Shown here piece after piece: positions 1 through 11,040 of a stretch of DNA of 64,000 nt. A program made the position numbers and the translations under genes. The stretch covers positions 6,888,352 through 6,952,351 of the forward strand of contig NC_063173.1 in NCBI RefSeq assembly GCF_023159225.1, in the 5' to 3' direction. Below the pieces are notes generated by a model. The model saw only the letters and a list, made by a program, of their open reading frames with translations. It was not told the DNA's origin and searched no databases. Origin of the DNA: Perognathus longimembris pacificus (lineage: Eukaryota > Chordata > Mammalia > Rodentia > Heteromyidae). Within the stretch, counting starts at the first letter, position 1. Each line of letters begins with the position of its first letter.

Positions 1-65
1 GTGCTAAGGAATCGAACCCAGGGCTTCGTGTATACGAGGCAAGCACTCTACCACTAGGTCATATG
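1..65 (-). mobile_element. IDL-Geo SINE, left-monomer part, cut by window edge
   Basis: This is the reverse complement of the tRNA-like left monomer. The B-box region reads GGTTCGATTCC on the minus strand, and the A-box region (CTAGTGGTAGAG) lies near position 50. The Geo half would lie off the left edge. Confidence 0.8.
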
Positions 66-248
66 TCTGAAATGATTTAAATATCACTCAGTTGTCTCTT
101 GGAAATATGGTAACTGCTAATGTATTCATTTGTTTTATCTTACACTGATATTTAAAGATTTTGCAAAAATCACATTTAAGGTTGCGCGTATATGTGTGTG
201 AGAGCAAATAAAGTGCTATGCTTCCAATAGTACAAATACTTATACACA

Positions 249-774
249 TGTGGGGCGTGCCCGGATGCCTTGCGTCAGAAAGAGGAAGTCCCAGCCAGCC
301 GGCCTGTTTCCCAGCTCTGGGCCCACGCGTGGCTGTTAAGCTGCAATCCAGAAAGGCGGTTCTAGCTGGCCCCGCCTCCCAGCCTTGGGACCACGTGTGG
401 CCAAGATGGCTCCTGGAGGTGAACCTGGAGGCGGTCCTGTGGGCTGTGACGTAGAATTAGGCCGCCTCTTAGGATTGGTCCCTCGGCCCTCCACCCTTGA
501 CGGACAGCTCAGGCCTCCCTTCACAGTCCCTAGATAGGTGCGTATACCCCGCCCCTTCCTGCCGCTCTCTGACCTATTTAAGAGCGGAGCTTATTTCAAT
601 AAAGGGAGCCATGCTCAAGACATTCTCCCAGACTCTGTCTGATTGTCCTCCGGCGAGGGGGTCTGGGTGCGGGTGGTCCATTGACCCTTCTCCTTTCTTG
701 GCCCACCCCAGTCGGGGCGAGCTTCCCCATCTTTCCTGCAGGTCAGGAGGGGGGGATGGCTAAAAACCCCGACA
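249..774 (+). mobile_element. Solo LTR of an endogenous retrovirus (ERV2/ERVK-like)
   Basis: The element starts TGTGGGGCG and ends CCCCGACA (TG...CA). It is flanked by a perfect 6-bp duplication TACACA (243-248 and 775-780), so both ends are exact: 526 bp with no internal viral sequence. In order it holds a GC-rich U3 with an imperfect repeat (311-333 and 379-402), an E-box CCACGTGTGG, a CCAAGATGGC motif that fits a YY1 site (401-410), a GC box CCCCGCCCC (547-555), a TATTTAA box (575-581) and AATAAA (598-603). The poly(A) signal so close behind the TATA box implies a very short R region. A 6-bp duplication is typical of class II (betaretrovirus-like) elements. It is much more GC- and CpG-rich than its surroundings. 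No coding capacity remains. Confidence 0.88.
575..603 (+). promoter_or_regulatory. LTR core promoter (TATA) and poly(A) signal
   Basis: TATTTAA at 575-581 lies just downstream of the GC box at 547-555, and AATAAA follows at 598-603. Initiation would be expected near 603-610 and cleavage about 10-30 bases past the signal. Transcription from the solo LTR would run on the plus strand, antisense to DLG2; activity is unknown. Confidence 0.55.
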
Positions 775-839
775 TACACACATATTCAAATGTACATAAA
801 TGTACATAATTACATGAAACAAGCTCCAAACATCTTTCC

Positions 840-882
840 GTGTATCCATGTATCCATCCATCCATCCATGTATCCATCCATC
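840..882. repeat. (TCCA)n microsatellite
   Basis: Imperfect tandem TCCA/ATCC units with scattered TGTA interruptions, directly abutting the 3' tail side of the antisense B1-Geo SINE that follows. Confidence 0.8.
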
Positions 883-1092
883 GTGGTACTGAGGCTTAAA
901 CTCAGACCTTCATGCTCTCACTGAGCTTTGTCTCTCAAGGCTGGTTCACTACCACATGAACACATCTCCACTTCCAACTTTTTGCTAGTTAGTTGAAGAT
1001 AAAAGTCTTTCAAATTTGTCTGGCTGGGCTGGCTTTGAATCAGGATCCTCAGATCTCAGTTTCCTGAGTAACTAGGATTACAGGTATGAACC
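883..1092 (-). mobile_element. B1-Geo dimeric SINE, diverged
   Basis: On the minus strand a B1/7SL-like left half (CTGTAATCCTAG..., GAGATCTGAGGATC) is followed by the linker and the Geo right half ending near 883. Many substitutions make it an old copy. Confidence 0.75.
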
Positions 1093-2518
1093 ACATATTA
1101 AATACATTTTATAAAATATACGTGAATATTTTTAATCAATACAAATTAAACTTAACATGTAGGTGTTTCTTTCTAAAAGTGGTAGCGAGTGTCTGTATTT
1201 TCTTATTTAAAACTTGTTACATAGAGAGATGGCATGTCTTTATTACATTTGTCCTCATAATAATACTTGTCTAGATGTCCAGGCTCACAAAAGGGGAGAG
1301 AGAAAATGTGGCTCCTATTTTCAGAGTACATATTTCTTCCCAAGGCATCTGGTGAATGGCTTGTGGATTTCCTCTGGAATCAAGGGTTTTGTGAAGATTC
1401 AGAGGCAGGCTGCTTGTGTAGACTTACTTCCTTGTAATCTCAGGGAATCAAAGAAGCAAGCATCCCTCTAGTTTGCATTAGACTCAAACTTTACCAAGGA
1501 CTATTTAACCCAATTGCTGTTTTGAAATATGCATGTTTTAAAACCAAAAGAGAAAATACACTTTAAACCCACAAGAACCCCCTTTTTGTCCCATGTGTAG
1601 CTTTAAGGGAACTTTCCCCTCAATCTTGTTACATATTCCTGGTATTGCCATCAGCAGAATCTGCTCCAATGGGCACTATTCCAGTGATCAAGGACGGTGA
1701 ATGCTTTACACCTCTTGTCTATTACAGTTAATGAAGAGCATTTGGAAAGAGGGCTCTGGGTAAAGGCCTTCAGACTACTTTCAAACCATTAATCAATAGA
1801 ACAAAAATATTCCCTAAGTAATACATCTGATTGCTTTAAACATAAGACTTAAAAGAAAAACACAAAGTGCTAGCATCAGGAGAATTGCCTTGGCAACGTG
1901 GCATGTATTCGTTAGAACAGAATTTTAGAAGTCCTCTAAAATGTAACCACTGCTGCTTGAAATTTTTTTCGGAGTACCACAGCCTTCAGCCTTTCCCAAT
2001 ATCAAATAGAATACAATTACTGTTGCTGGTTTCCAGTCAACATTCAAATACATCTTAAATACAGATTCCTATAAATTTGCCCATGTGTGCATATTCAAAG
2101 CATCTTATGAGAGCAACCTTTGTGACCAAAGCTCCTTTTGCCAGAGCAGGAAAAATAATTTGTGACTTAATGGGAGATATTTAGGCTTAGAAATAAAGTA
2201 TATCTATATACCTCATATGTGTGTAGTTACATGAAGCTATGTAAAAGGGGAAGCATTTGAACTGTATGCTGATATTCAATCTAAAATCTGAATTTTATAA
2301 ATCTGGCACTCTAGAATTTATTTTCTACATATATATTCAATTATAAATATATTATAGGAAATGCATTGCTTCCATAATATTATTATTATCGTAAGGTGTT
2401 CTCTTACTGCAAAGTAAGAATGGTTATAACTGTACTTTAAATGGAAAGACACTGAGGGATAGACTATAGGGAGTTGGTATGAGTATTCATGCTTGAATCT
2501 GGCTTTTGGTTTGTGTGG
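1093..2518. other. Unique AT-rich intron, nothing recognised
   Basis: I see no convincing exon, RNA gene or repeat. The open frames (62-85 codons) lack splice signals and resemble nothing known. Confidence 0.6.
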
Positions 2519-2719
2519 TTTTTTTTGCCAGTCCTGGGGCTTGGACTCAGGACCTGAGCACTGTCCCTGGCTTCTCTTTGCTCAAGGCTAGCACTCTGCC
2601 ACTTGAGCCACAGCACCACTTCTGGCCATTTTCTATATATGTGGTGCTGGGGAATCGAACCCAGGGATTCATGTATACGAGGCAAGCACTCTTGCCACTA
2701 GGCCATATTCCCAGACCTG
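2519..2719 (-). mobile_element. IDL-Geo SINE, near full length
   Basis: A T-run (the poly(A) tail on the minus strand) is followed by the Geo monomer in reverse and then the tRNA-like left monomer with GGTTCGATTCCCCAGCACCA. Well preserved. A clear target duplication was not found. Confidence 0.88.
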
Positions 2720-2722
2720 TTT

Positions 2723-4831
2723 GCTGTTTGTTGTTTTTTAAGTTGGGAACTTTAATGAATTCTCATAAGCTTTTCAAGAGAATATTTCCCCAGTATGAAA
2801 AGACTGGAGGAGAAGCCTACAACCCCAAGGCCACGGCTCTCCCTACATTTTCTCTTTTGCTCCTTTTCTTTATCCAATAGGAGAGCTTGAGCAAGAACTT
2901 GTTTTCTCTGTTGCCAAGAATACCCTTAATGGTACATGCTTACATGCTAAACCACAAAAATTGAACTCAGTGATTATTTGGGGGGGAGGGGGTAGACAGA
3001 AGGACAATCTGTAACCAGACCTAAGTCTGTCTGCAATAAACATTCATGTCTCCTCATGTTTCAGTGGTTTCAATGTTGAAGCAAGAACTAGTAAGCTGGG
3101 CAGCGAGGTCCAGAAATTGATAACAATTCAAATATGTTTTATGTATCTACTATCTTCTGAAAATGATCAAAACTACAAGGTAAAAAATGGCTCTTGCTAG
3201 TACTGTGATTGGTAGGTGAACACTGCTAATGTCTTATCACCAAAGCAACTTTCCTGAAGCACGGAGACAAGGCTGAAGGAGCAACGGCACAGTAAGGAAA
3301 GCATTGAAAGATGGTAATATGGGAGTCATGCATGCTGTCTTGTCTGGAATGAAGGAAATGTTCAGGGAAAGGTCTTGCACAGATGGTAATGCTTAGACAC
3401 AAGGGTTGCAGGGCAATTAAGCAGTGAAGCTCACAGAGGGGAAGTCTGTTCTAAAAGTCTAGGTAAATGGCTCAACATATGTAAAGACATCAAGATAAAA
3501 TGATATAAAAGCAGTATCTAAAATATTCTTGGACTACAAGAAGTTTTTCGTGTGGAGGGAAATTTGCAAAGTTTTAAATTTGGTACTTGGCATCTGATTT
3601 AATAGACATTATTGACATAGTTGGATTTAGAATCAGACACCTAATTAAACCATGCATCATTGGTGTTTCTTCCTCCAGAATTTTTAGTGAGCCAATGTAT
3701 AAAGGAAAATCAAAGAAATAGATCTCTTAGAAACTCTCCTTATGGTGTAAATCATATAAAGCACATGATTTTTTTAGACATTGATTTTTTTTCCAAATGT
3801 GAACATTCCACCCTCACAAAGGAAAACTGACTGGTATATGCATTTATTAGAAATAACAGCGGCCTGCGCTGCTCTGGGCGCCCCAACAGGGGGCCCTGCT
3901 GGGAGAGGAAGCTGATCAGCCACTTAGTGTTCAAAGGAAAGGGCAGCTAGGTGGCCTTTGAACAACATTTCTTCGCATTCAAAAGCATTTTCTTCCTCTT
4001 TCCACACTCCCTTGACAGCTGATACATCTCTGTCAAGGCTTAGACACACTGGAACTTTCTAGTTTAGAAAATGTAGTTGTAGAAGAGTCAGCAAACTAAT
4101 CCTTGCTATAAAGCCTTCATTGTGTGCACTCCATGTACCCTAGAACATATTTCTAAAACCGTTAAAAGACAAAAGAGAAAGCCATTAATATGGAATTCCT
4201 TCTGTGACGTGGCATTTGTGTTCTTCACCCTATTCAATTTTAGTGTTCTTGTAGCTGAACTGACCACAATTACTCTTTGCACCTACGTTTCGTCTCTTAG
4301 TGATAAACAGACTATCTTGTGATTAATATTAAAGTTGAAAACGTCATGAGCATTAGAATACATATGAATTTAAAAACCTTGGCTGATATTATCTGCAAAG
4401 CAATGGAGATCAAGTCAAGTATTCCATCCCTTTGAAGATGAATTCTGCAAGTAAAGGCTCTAGTGGACAGTGCCAAATCTCTCATAGAGTTTAGAAAGCT
4501 GTTTTTATTATCTTTAAGTGGTTGTACAAAATTTTGTTATTCAATAAAGTAATTTATGAATATTATGTATTTTGATTAATGTGACTCAGAGTTTAAAACT
4601 TAGAAGGGTCCCAGAGCTTTATACTTCAAACCTAAAAAGTACTATTTTTTCTCCTCTTAATAAAGGATGTGGTTTCCCTTTGTTAGTGCCCATGTGCTGC
4701 GTTGTATGGGGAATGCAGTTTCTTCCCTCCATGTCAGTTCTGTGCATGACTAATCTCCCAATTCTGCTGCTATGGTTCCTTGAAGGTTCCTCTCTGCTGG
4801 GCTATGGTGGGCTGTTCTCTTGCTGCTTGAC

Positions 4832-4835
<4 letters not shown>
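2723..4835. other. Unique intron, nothing recognised
   Basis: Mostly AT-rich sequence with a small GC-richer patch near 3855-3905. No splice-bounded exon or clear repeat was found. Confidence 0.55.

Positions 4836-4891
<56 letters not shown>
4836..4891. repeat. (TG)n microsatellite, about 28 units
   Basis: An uninterrupted TG dinucleotide run. It explains the long VCVCV... and HTHTH... open frames here, which are not genes. Confidence 0.97.
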
Positions 4892-4892
<1 letters not shown>

Positions 4893-5143
4893 GATAGCAC
4901 CCTTTTGCAAAATTAAAGATTAGGAATATGCAAAAATTAACCCTATTTTTGTTTAAAAATTGCTTGGTACTATAAAGTGTCAGTGTTTCATTCACTTTAA
5001 AATGCACAGAATAAATAAAAACAAAAACCTACTTGTATATATTTCCTTAAAATACAGGATAAAAAATACTAAGCAATTAGTATAACACACATTAAAATAA
5101 CCATATGCTTATTAAATATTTAGAGAGAAGTCTTTGATATACT

Positions 5144-5343
5144 TTTTTGTGGGCAGGTTCTAGGGCTTGAAAACATCATGGCTAGTATTCTACTACTTGA
5201 GAGACATCACTTACAGCTTTTTGGTGTTTGGTTGGAGGAAAGAGTCTCATGGACTTTCCTGCCCCAGATGGCTTCAAACAGATGGCGGATACTGAGATCT
5301 CAGTCTTCTGAGTAGGTTGGATTACAGGTATGAACAACCAGCA
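5144..5343 (-). mobile_element. B1-Geo dimeric SINE, strongly diverged
   Basis: The order Geo right half, GGAGGAAAGAGTCTCATGGA linker region, then the B1-like half (GAGATCTCAGTCTTCTGAGT, GGATTACAGG) is kept on the minus strand but with many changes. Confidence 0.7.
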
Positions 5344-5429
5344 GAAGACTTTGATATAATTTCAAAGGACAAAAGACATCAGACCAAAATATACAACAGG
5401 ATAAGACATGAGAAGTTTATTCATTTAGA

Positions 5430-5600
5430 TTGCAGTCTGGACTATAGTCTAAGAATCAGAAGACCTGAATCTTGGTTTTAACTTTATTGCCAACCTATAT
5501 GTAATCTGAAGAAAGTTGATTTCAGTTTCTGACTCTATAATTGCAGTTTGTTGAGATAGAATCTAAAACATATTTTACTATCAGGAATTTAATACTAAGG
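5430..5600 (+). mobile_element. MIR SINE fossil
   Basis: AGAATCAGAAGACCTGAATC followed by a degenerate GTAATCTGAAGAAAGTTGATTT and TTTCTGACTCTATAATTG run keeps the MIR order. Ancient and diverged. Confidence 0.55.
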
Positions 5601-6853
5601 AAAATCATTAAGCATGTGAGCTTTGCGATGTAAGATACCACAGAGTTTTTCAAAGGGTCTTTAGTTACCTATTATTATTTTACCAGATTTTAGTTGGTAA
5701 GCAAAGAAAGAAAAAAAAATATGTACTTGCTTCATTAAATGAAGTACTACCAGAACTTTAGACAAGATATGTTACTACTACTCTTTTAATAATGACAACA
5801 CAAAGTGAAGTAGAATACATCTAAGAAAATATTATGCAAAATTCCTTGAAATTAAAGGACCTTGATAATGGGAAATAAAAAAAAATGTTACTATGTAAAT
5901 GAATCATTCTAAATATTCTAAATTAGAACTTTCTTACATGCATTACCATAACATTCATGATACTTTTTGAAACAAAGTATTTACATTTGTTAGTATCAAA
6001 TAATTGTGCAAGGGAACTTCATTTTGACATGTCCCTATATGCGCACAAATATACCCTGATCAGACTTACCACCTCTTCCACTCCCTCATCCCCCCAATTA
6101 GTTCTTCCCAATGTGATCTCAAATGACTTTCATTGTTCCACTTTCTTACAGAAATATAGAATATTTTGACCATATTCAATTAACGTCTTCACTAGAAGAA
6201 ACAGCTTAGAGTAAATAATTGTTCCAGTCATTTTAGAACAGATGGGTATTATTGACAAGTAAATAATCACTAACCACTGAATGCAGTCTGTTGAGTCCAC
6301 ACAGTGAGTGGGGACAGTGGTGCTGGTAGAAAAAGAACTGTGGGCACTCACTTCAGACTCATATCCTGGCAGCCAACTCAAGAACAAACTGTAGTTCTTA
6401 CCAGAACCTTCTGTTGAAATCTGTCACTGAATGTTACAGCAAAAACACCGAGCAGAGTAATGTCTTAGAAATTCTTTTATCTACCATTAACAAGAAGTTC
6501 ATAGAAGAGGTGATGTGGTTCAAGACGCATTATACTCATCATCTGGCTTATTGAATAGAAACTTCTTTGCACAACTAGTGTAGATAAACAATAAAGAAGC
6601 CCAACTTCTGTCATGGAAGGGCAATGATTCTAATACTGGTAGACCTATTTCTTGAAACACAAAAAATTAATGGGATGCACAATGATTGGGTTCACTTAAT
6701 TTGTGTCACTGAGACAGAACATGAACAAGGAGATAGAACATGAACAAGATAGCACATGAACCAGTAGGAAATGCGGTGATAGGCCCTCATCTCTAGATAG
6801 AGGGAGGCATGTTGTAAAGGAAGGAATACTTAAGTTAGAAAAAGGGAAGTGGG
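5601..6853. other. Unique AT-rich intron, nothing recognised
   Basis: No convincing gene, RNA or repeat. Open frames of up to 85 codons are without supporting features. Confidence 0.55.
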
Positions 6854-6950
6854 AGGGGTTGGGGGCTTGGTTTGGTGGGCAGAGCACAAGACTTCGAGCA
6901 AAATCATCAAGTACCAAATTCAAATGCCAGTCTTGGGCAAAAAAAAAGAG
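6854..6950 (+). mobile_element. Possible old ID-like SINE monomer
   Basis: A GGGGTTGGGGGCTTGG start, a TTGGTGGGCAGAGC A-box-like stretch, a poor B-box equivalent and an A-run tail resemble a decayed tRNA-derived SINE. Weak support. Confidence 0.35.
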
Positions 6951-7892
6951 AGACAAAAGTATATGAATATTATAAATATGGCATCATCTTTGTAGATCAT
7001 TTCTAAAATTGGGCTTCTATATAATGGCAAGTTGTTTTAGGGTTTTACCATGCAAAAACAACATATTCAACACTTTCTGAATAAAGCTAATAGCATCTAA
7101 TACATGCCTTTTTAGAAAACAACAGTCATATAAAGAACATGTCAACCTTCTTACTGAAGATTTTCGCTTTGATCAGAAGAAACAGGGAAAAAACACTTTT
7201 TATCAAATCTGCCTTATGAATAAAACTAGATTTGTTATCCTACAAGACCCCAATGTAAACTCTCCTAATCATGACAAATACAACACAGTGGTTTTTCATT
7301 CATGCCTACTGTCTGGAAAAATCTTTATGGAAAGAAGTAAATATTCCCATATTTCATCAGAATCCATACTACAAATTGTCTCGTTAAAATGTTTGCTTTA
7401 TAAGTTTTTAAAACCATAAAATTTTAATGTACTGAGGGGTGCTTTATATCTAATATACATTTGACTGGTTAGTCAATAAGAATTATTAAGTAGCTGAAGT
7501 ATAGGACAGTGAGTGTGGGTGGTGGGATATTTATGAGACCATAATTAATGGAACCCTAGACAAACAGTCATCTCTGGAGAAAAGTAAGTTAGTACAACAC
7601 TTTCGGAAGGTCACTACAATCCTGGATTTAAATAGTGACTCAGGGAGATCAATTTTAGGGAAAACAATCCAGTTTAGTCACTTGCTATTAGAGTAGACAT
7701 AAGATTCAAGGACACTAAACTAATATATAATCTGTCCAGAGAGGTGGAAATATATGGTGGTGATTAAAACAAGGACTTTGGAACAAGGGATTGAAAGTAA
7801 CATGAGTCCACAGGCAGAGTGCTTAGAAGAATGGCATATGACAAATAATGAATAAATGTTCAGTATTATGTGAAGGACTATCTTTCCTTCAA
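6951..7892. other. Unique AT-rich intron, nothing recognised
   Basis: No exon or repeat was recognised before the target duplication of the next SINE. Confidence 0.55.
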
Positions 7893-7907
7893 ACAAAATG
7901 AATACAA

Positions 7908-8129
7908 GGGGCTGGGGATATGGCCTAGTGGCAAGAGAGCTCGCCTCGTATACAGGAGGCCCTGGGTTCGATTCCCCAGCACCACATATACAGAAAATGG
8001 CCAGAAGTGGCGCTGTGGCTCAAGTGGCAGAGTGCTAGCCTTGAGCAAAAAGAAGCCAGGGACAGTGCTCAGGCCGAGTCCAAGGCCCAGGACTGGCCAA
8101 AAAAACAAAAACAAAAACAAAAACAAAAC
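7908..8129 (+). mobile_element. IDL-Geo SINE, full length with target duplication
   Basis: The left monomer GGGGCTGGGGATATGGCCTA with B box GGTTCGATTCC is followed by the Geo monomer and an (AAAAC)n tail. A perfect 15-bp duplication ACAAAATGAATACAA flanks it at 7893-7907 and 8130-8144. Relatively young. Confidence 0.95.
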
Positions 8130-8397
8130 ACAAAATGAATACAATTTAGGCTGCTTTCTATGAAATATTTTTAGATTTTTCCTTTTGCAATTAAGCACAT
8201 GTTTGATTTGATTCAAATTTCACCTAGGGGAAATATCATCCTACCTTATTCTTTGCCATGCACTCTATAAACAACAGCCAATGATTCTTTACAATAGTCC
8301 TTTAGTCAATCTAACTAAACTTTCCTGACCAGTCAGGTACTGTCATTTCTTAGAAATATATTTTGTTGTTCCAGTGTATCTCCGCTACTTTCAATGT

Positions 8398-8493
8398 GAA
8401 TTCTCTCTCTTTTTCTTTCTCTCTCTCTTCTGTTTCTCTCTTTCTTTGCTTCTTTCTTTCTTTTCTTCCCTTCTCTCTTTCTTTCCTCTTTTT
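8398..8493. repeat. Polypyrimidine (CT-rich) tract
   Basis: Almost pure T/C with TTTC and TCTC units. The KERKERK-rich open frame on the minus strand is a product of this composition. Confidence 0.85.
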
Positions 8494-8520
8494 AAAATTT
8501 TTTTGGGTCTTTTCATTTTT

Positions 8521-8592
8521 GCTACTGGGGATTGAATGCAAGTTGTTGTACTTTCTAGGCAAGGACTTTGCCACTGAGCTACATCCCAGGCT
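8521..8592 (-). mobile_element. Old ID-like SINE monomer
   Basis: GCTACTGGGGATTGAATGCA ... CTAGGCAAGGACTTTGCCAC ... GAGCTACATCCCAGG is the reverse complement of an ID/tRNA-Ala monomer (A box GTGGCAAAG, B-box region around TTCAATCC). Confidence 0.7.
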
Positions 8593-9087
8593 CAACTTCT
8601 GGATTTTCTATAATAGTACCGATCCAAGTACTCTGCTTTTTGTTAATTGTCTCCCTTTCTCAAGACAAGAATTGTACTTACTTACCATGGTATCACTGAC
8701 GCAGTAGACTGCTCTCATTTAGAACATACCCATTACACTTCTTTTGAATGAATAAAAGGCCAAAGGACCACAGATTCAGGGTTTAAAGACTCACAGTGAT
8801 GACATGATTCCATATCCTAATTTCACATGGAAGGAGGCGAAGCCCACTCCTAGGTTGGGGTTCTCATAATTTGAAGAGGAATTGGCTGTTTGCTGCTCAC
8901 AATTTGGATGCTTCTTCTTTTCCTTTCACTCCATACTCTTTCCCTTCTCATTTATCCTCTCACTTCCCATATCTTTCTCTAACTTTCTAGACCCATCTGA
9001 GATCTCTCTGTCTTTCTTGTAAACTTGCTTATCCTCTTGAAAAGAAGAAAGAATTAGCAAAGGGCCTCTGTAGCTGCAAGTTTTGAG

Positions 9088-9170
9088 ATAGAAAGGAAGA
9101 AAGAGAGAAGAAAGAAAGGAAGGGAGGAAGAAAGGAAAGGAGGAAGGAAACATGGAAGGGAAGGAAGGAG
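9088..9170. repeat. Purine-rich (GGAA)n tract
   Basis: Imperfect GAAA/GGAA units, low complexity. Confidence 0.85.
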
Positions 9171-9228
9171 ATCACCTGCTTACAAGACCATCATAATAAA
9201 ATTATTATTATTGTTGTTGCTGTTGTTG

Positions 9229-9454
9229 TCAGTTGTAGAACTTAAACTCAGGGCTTGGTCACTGTTCCTGAGCTCTTTTGGTCAAGGCTAGTGCTCCCTC
9301 ACTTTGAGCCACAGCACCACTTCCAGTCTTCTGGTAGTTAATTGGAGATAAGAGTCTCACATACTTTCCTGCCTCGGCTAGCTTTAAACCGTGGTCCTCA
9401 CATCTCAGCTTCCTGAGTAGGTAGTATTACAGGCATGAGTCATCAGCACCCAAC
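9229..9454 (-). mobile_element. B1-Geo dimeric SINE
   Basis: The Geo half (AACTCAGGGCTTGGTCACTG...), the linker with AATTGGAGATAAGAGTCTCA, and the B1 half (CTGAGTAGGTAGTATTACAG) occur in the expected reverse order. An ATT/GTT-rich tract abuts its 3' end. Confidence 0.85.
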
Positions 9455-10338
9455 TATAAAATTATTTTATATGTATTATTATTGAATCAACAAAATAATG
9501 GAAAGGTTAATTAAAACTATCAATTTCTCATTCCTAATAAAAATTTAAGTTCAATGACAAATAAGAAAAACTCTCCTTGTTTTGAGTGTTTCTAACTTTT
9601 TAGGTCTAAATTCAATAACTGTTATTAACTTTATATCTCCTCCAGAAGCTATAACAGATGTAACACATGATCCCCTTTGCTCTATGACTAAGGAGATAAG
9701 ACACAATCCACCATCAATGTAAGGAACAGAACAGATTTGGGTGGACAAGGAAGATAGGAAAGGAAAGAAGAGGGAAAATTCTAGGCAGAGGACTGTATGA
9801 GACAATGTCGAGATATTGAAGCAACTTTTATAAAAACAGAAGCACAGTTGTGAGAAGTTTGGTCTATAAAAAGAAAGACATTATTCAGGAATAATGGACT
9901 GTAATGCAGGGGGTAAGGTACAAGGTAATACTTTAGACAGTTTGGGAACAGAATTTTCACTTGATGCTAGCAGGAAACCACTGATTTACAAATTATATCC
10001 AAGATCACATGTCTATTATATTCATTTTCTTTCGAATGGGTCCAAAATGACTAATGCCATTTTGCAATGTGAAGGACCCATAATGCTTGAGATGATGTAC
10101 ACAGGTAATGAAAATATAATAAACCAGAAATCTGCCAGGCATAAAATTAAGATAGTATAGTTAAAACTCAATGAATGTATATTGCCATTTTCCATGTATT
10201 CTCCCAAGTAGTTAAGGAACTTTTGTTATTCTACCCAGGATCTGGACAATGAAAAAAATATCATGATTCCCATGTCACCTAGTAAAAGAACTAAATTGTA
10301 AATCACTAAAAAGCATACAAAGTATCAATAAGCAATTC
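9455..10338. other. Unique AT-rich intron, nothing recognised
   Basis: Overlapping 61-88-codon frames occur at 9894-10207 on both strands, but none shows splice sites, conserved motifs or composition expected of coding DNA. Confidence 0.55.
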
Positions 10339-10362
10339 TGTGTGTGTGTGCGTGTGCGTGTG

Positions 10363-10396
<34 letters not shown>
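10339..10396. repeat. (TG)n microsatellite with CG interruptions
   Basis: TG dinucleotides with three CG variants, directly abutting the 3' end of the antisense B1-Geo copy that follows. Confidence 0.95.
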
Positions 10397-10626
10397 GTTA
10401 TTGGAGCCTGAACTCAGTGTCTAGGAGCTGTCTGTTATTTTGTCTTATTTTTTTGCTTAAGGTTGGCACTTTACCACTTGAACCACACCTCCATTTCTGG
10501 TTGAGTTATTTATTTTTTGTGATTAATTGGATAACAAAAGACTTCCATGGACTTTCCCACCCAGGCTGGATTTGAATCATGATCCCAGATCTCAGCCTCC
10601 TGAATAACAGATTACAGCCATGAGCA
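10397..10626 (-). mobile_element. B1-Geo dimeric SINE
   Basis: The Geo right half, linker and B1 left half are recognisable in reverse (GAGCCTGAACTCAGTG, GACTTTCCCACCCAGGCTGG, AGATCTCAGCCTCCTGA). The 3' end runs into a (TG)n tract. Confidence 0.8.
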
Positions 10627-10743
10627 AAGGTATACAATAATAGGGGCTGCTTTTGTGCTACTGGATTTAGAAAAGATTTATTTAAATTTTGTTTTAACAC
10701 CTCATATAACAAGTAAAACAAAACAACCTGAACATTTATGAGA

Positions 10744-10778
10744 TAAGCCCTCTATGACTAGGCCATATACCTAGCCCC
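10744..10778 (-). mobile_element. IDL left-monomer fragment
   Basis: GCCCTCTATGACTAGGCCAT plus ATACCTAGCCCC is the reverse complement of the 5' end of an IDL-type monomer. Only about 35 bp remain. Confidence 0.6.
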
Positions 10779-10837
10779 ATAAAACAACCTGAATGTTGAC
10801 AACAAGAATGTAGCACATTATTGACTAAAAATGCCCT

Positions 10838-11018
10838 AAGCTAGGCACGAGTGGCTTATGCCTGTAATCCTAGCCATTCAGTACTCAGGAGGTTGAGATC
10901 TGAGAATTGCAGTTCAAAGGCAGCCCAGGAAGTAAAATTCATGAGACATTTATGTCCAATTAACTTCTAAAAAGCCAGAAGTAGAGCTATGACTCAAGTG
11001 GTGGAGAAATAGACTGGC
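10838..11018 (+). mobile_element. B1-Geo SINE, 3' truncated
   Basis: GCTAGGCACGAGTGGCTTAT, CCTGTAATCCTAG and CCAATTAACTTCTAAAAAGC are typical. The copy stops in the Geo half, close to the L1 that follows. Confidence 0.8.
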
Positions 11019-11040
11019 ACATACATACCACTTTTTTCCT

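Noticed and set aside
840..882. CRISPR-like array from regularly spaced TCCA units
   Set aside because: Simple microsatellite with 4-bp units, in a mammalian genome.
4572..5007. Open frames of 85-114 codons with VCVC/HTHT runs
   Set aside because: They are translations of the (TG)n microsatellite and flanking intron.
7908..7990. tRNA gene suggested by clear A and B boxes
   Set aside because: The tRNA-like part is the left monomer of a dimeric SINE with tail and target duplication, repeated many times in the window.
7878..8216. 112-codon minus-strand and 97-codon plus-strand frames
   Set aside because: Both read through an IDL-Geo SINE and its tail; similar frames appear in every copy of this SINE.
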